Assembly: GCF_014196345.1 (NCBI RefSeq)
Contig: NZ_JACIDN010000001.1
Location: forward strand, 751,393 to 815,392
DNA from: Methylobacterium brachythecii
Lineage (GTDB): Bacteria > Pseudomonadota > Alphaproteobacteria > Rhizobiales > Beijerinckiaceae
DNA: 64,000 bases
Direction of reading: 5' to 3'
Positions 62,948 through 64,000 of the stretch are shown in pieces. The number at the start of each line of letters is the position of its first letter. Positions within the stretch are counted from its first letter, which is position 1. Position numbers and translations under genes: made by a program. Below the pieces are notes generated by a model. That model did not search any database. It was given only the letters and a program-made list of their open reading frames with translations, and had not been told where the DNA came from.

Positions 62948-64000
62948 ATGAACCTGTCGGAGCGCAAGAAACATCTCATCGTTCACGGCGAGGCGCCCTA
63001 CAACGCCGAGCCGGCGCTCGACCGCCTGCGGGCGGCCTTCCGAACGGATGCCGACGACTTCTACGTGCGCAGTCACGGCAACCTGCCCGAGATCGATGGA
63101 GGCTCGTATCGGCTCGCGATCCGTGGGTCGGTCTCGACACCACTCGACTTATCGATCGCCGATCTCAAGGCGCGCTTCGACATCGTGACGGTGACAGCGG
63201 TGATGCAGTGTGCCGGCAACCGTCGATACGACATGCAGGCCGTGGCGCCCGTTTCAGGAGACCCGTGGGCTCCCGGTGCCATCGGCAATGCGGACTGGAC
63301 CGGCGTCCGCCTCGCCGATGTGCTGTCGGCGGCGGGCATCGACGAGAACGCCGATCTGCACGTCGCCTTCGAATGCCACGACATTGTCGAGGGTGAAGAT
63401 TACCCCTACGGGGCCTCGATCGGCCTCTCGAAAGCGATGGCGCCGGAAACGCTTCTCGCCTTCGCGATGAACGGGAAGCCGTTGGAGCCCGAGCACGGCT
63501 TTCCCCTTCGCGCCGTGGTGCCCGGGTTTGCTGGGGTGCGCAGCCCGAAATGGCTCGCCTCGATCACCGTCCAGGATCAGCCCTCGGCCAATCCGATGCA
63601 GGCGGACGACTACAAACTATTTCCGCCCGACGTCACCGAGGAAACCGCCGATCCGGCCAAGGGCCACACGATCGAGACGATGCCGCTCAATGCTGCGATC
63701 TGCGAGCCCTCTCCTGGAGCGAAGCTGAAGGTCGGTCACAACACGGTGCGAGGATATGCGGTCGCAGGCGATCGCAATGTCGTACGCGTCGATGTCTCCT
63801 GCGACGGCGGTCGCAGTTGGTCACAAGCGCAGCTGGAGGCCGAAGCGAAATCCCCCTTTGCCTGGACCTTCTGGTCGATCGAACTCGATCTGAACCCGGG
63901 CGAGCACGAACTCGTCGCCCGCGCCTGGGACGAGGCCGGTCAGACACAGCCCTCGCAGCCCGACGACACCTGGAACTACAAGGGCTACCTGATGGCCTCG
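62948..64000 (+). CDS. Sulfite oxidase-family molybdopterin protein (partial, cut by window end)
   Basis: A second sulfite oxidase-like protein; 351 codons visible, no stop before the end. It begins MNLSERKKHLIVHGEAPYN with no signal peptide, and has Mo-ligand Cys88 in VMQCAGNRR, GNADWTGVRLADVL, and the C-terminal domain segment VDVSCDGGRSW. Closer in layout to plant/animal-type sulfite oxidase cores than to SorA. ATG 62942 two codons upstream is in frame too. It follows SorB by 75 nt and belongs to the same operon. Cytoplasmic by lack of a leader, so possibly a different role than SorA. Confidence 0.88.
   Translation, partial: MNLSERKKHLIVHGEAPYNAEPALDRLRAAFRTDADDFYVRSHGNLPEIDGGSYRLAIRGSVSTPLDLSIADLKARFDIVTVTAVMQCAGNRRYDMQAVAPVSGDPWAPGAIGNADWTGVRLADVLSAAGIDENADLHVAFECHDIVEGEDYPYGASIGLSKAMAPETLLAFAMNGKPLEPEHGFPLRAVVPGFAGVRSPKWLASITVQDQPSANPMQADDYKLFPPDVTEETADPAKGHTIETMPLNAAICEPSPGAKLKVGHNTVRGYAVAGDRNVVRVDVSCDGGRSWSQAQLEAEAKSPFAWTFWSIELDLNPGEHELVARAWDEAGQTQPSQPDDTWNYKGYLMAS

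Overview
The window is about 64 kb of high-GC alphaproteobacterial chromosome. Gene content and order (lgt-midA-pgeF, uvrC-pgsA-moaD, tsaB-rimI, miaB-phoH-ybeY-corC-lnt, UPF0060, BA14K protein, porin-like Omp25 barrel) fit Hyphomicrobiales, most likely Methylobacteriaceae (Methylobacterium/Methylorubrum). The genus is an inference from gene content. No transposase, CRISPR array, rRNA or intact tRNA is visible.

Positions 1-32 kb are mostly core housekeeping. They hold rplS, a NifU-type Fe-S scaffold, tsaB-rimI-plsC, a MEKHLA protein, a PH-domain membrane protein, miaB, then phoH - LRR protein kinase - ybeY - corC - lnt - MFS. An AbrB/dgkA pair, ilvA, mgtC, lgt-midA-pgeF, an outer-membrane barrel, DUF2076, an L,D-transpeptidase, a CheZ-like phosphatase and uvrC-pgsA-moaD follow. 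Two oddities stand out: a kinase inserted between phoH and ybeY, and a methyltransferase (midA) whose conserved N-terminus seems to start at a CTG overlapping the lgt stop codon.

Positions 30-53 kb are accessory metabolism with a nitrogen theme. A MocR-type regulator diverges from a complete eight-gene Nit1C cluster: MSMEG_0572 protein, Nit6803-type nitrilase, radical SAM enzyme, N-acetyltransferase, AIR-synthase-like protein, glycosyltransferase, MSMEG_0570 protein and flavin oxidoreductase. This cluster is linked in other bacteria to nitrogen starvation and cyanide use. A near-consensus sigma-54 promoter lies just upstream, with a large inverted repeat at enhancer distance. Next come an MHS-family transporter diverging from an IclR-led acyl-CoA operon (CaiB, enoyl-CoA hydratase, two CoA-transferase-like subunits without the usual catalytic Glu, acyl-CoA ligase), then a VOC protein. 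A LysR regulator, a second nitrilase with a DUF485/sodium:solute symporter pair, and an isonitrile-hydratase-like DJ-1 enzyme divergent from a GlxA/AraC regulator complete the block. Two nitrilases and a likely isonitrile hydratase within about 20 kb suggest a region devoted to releasing nitrogen from C-N triple-bond compounds.

Positions 53-64 kb hold an RND efflux adaptor-permease pair, then about 1.9 kb of conspicuously AT-rich, nearly gene-free DNA that contains a 47-nt 3' fragment of a tRNA-Thr(UGU) on the minus strand, which looks like an attachment-site scar. Beyond it is a sulfite-oxidation operon: YeiH-type exporter, a 45-residue single-span protein, SorA-like sulfite dehydrogenase, SorB-like cytochrome c, and a second sulfite-oxidase-family protein cut by the window end. 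The orientation of the tRNA scar would place this operon on the island side of an integrated element.
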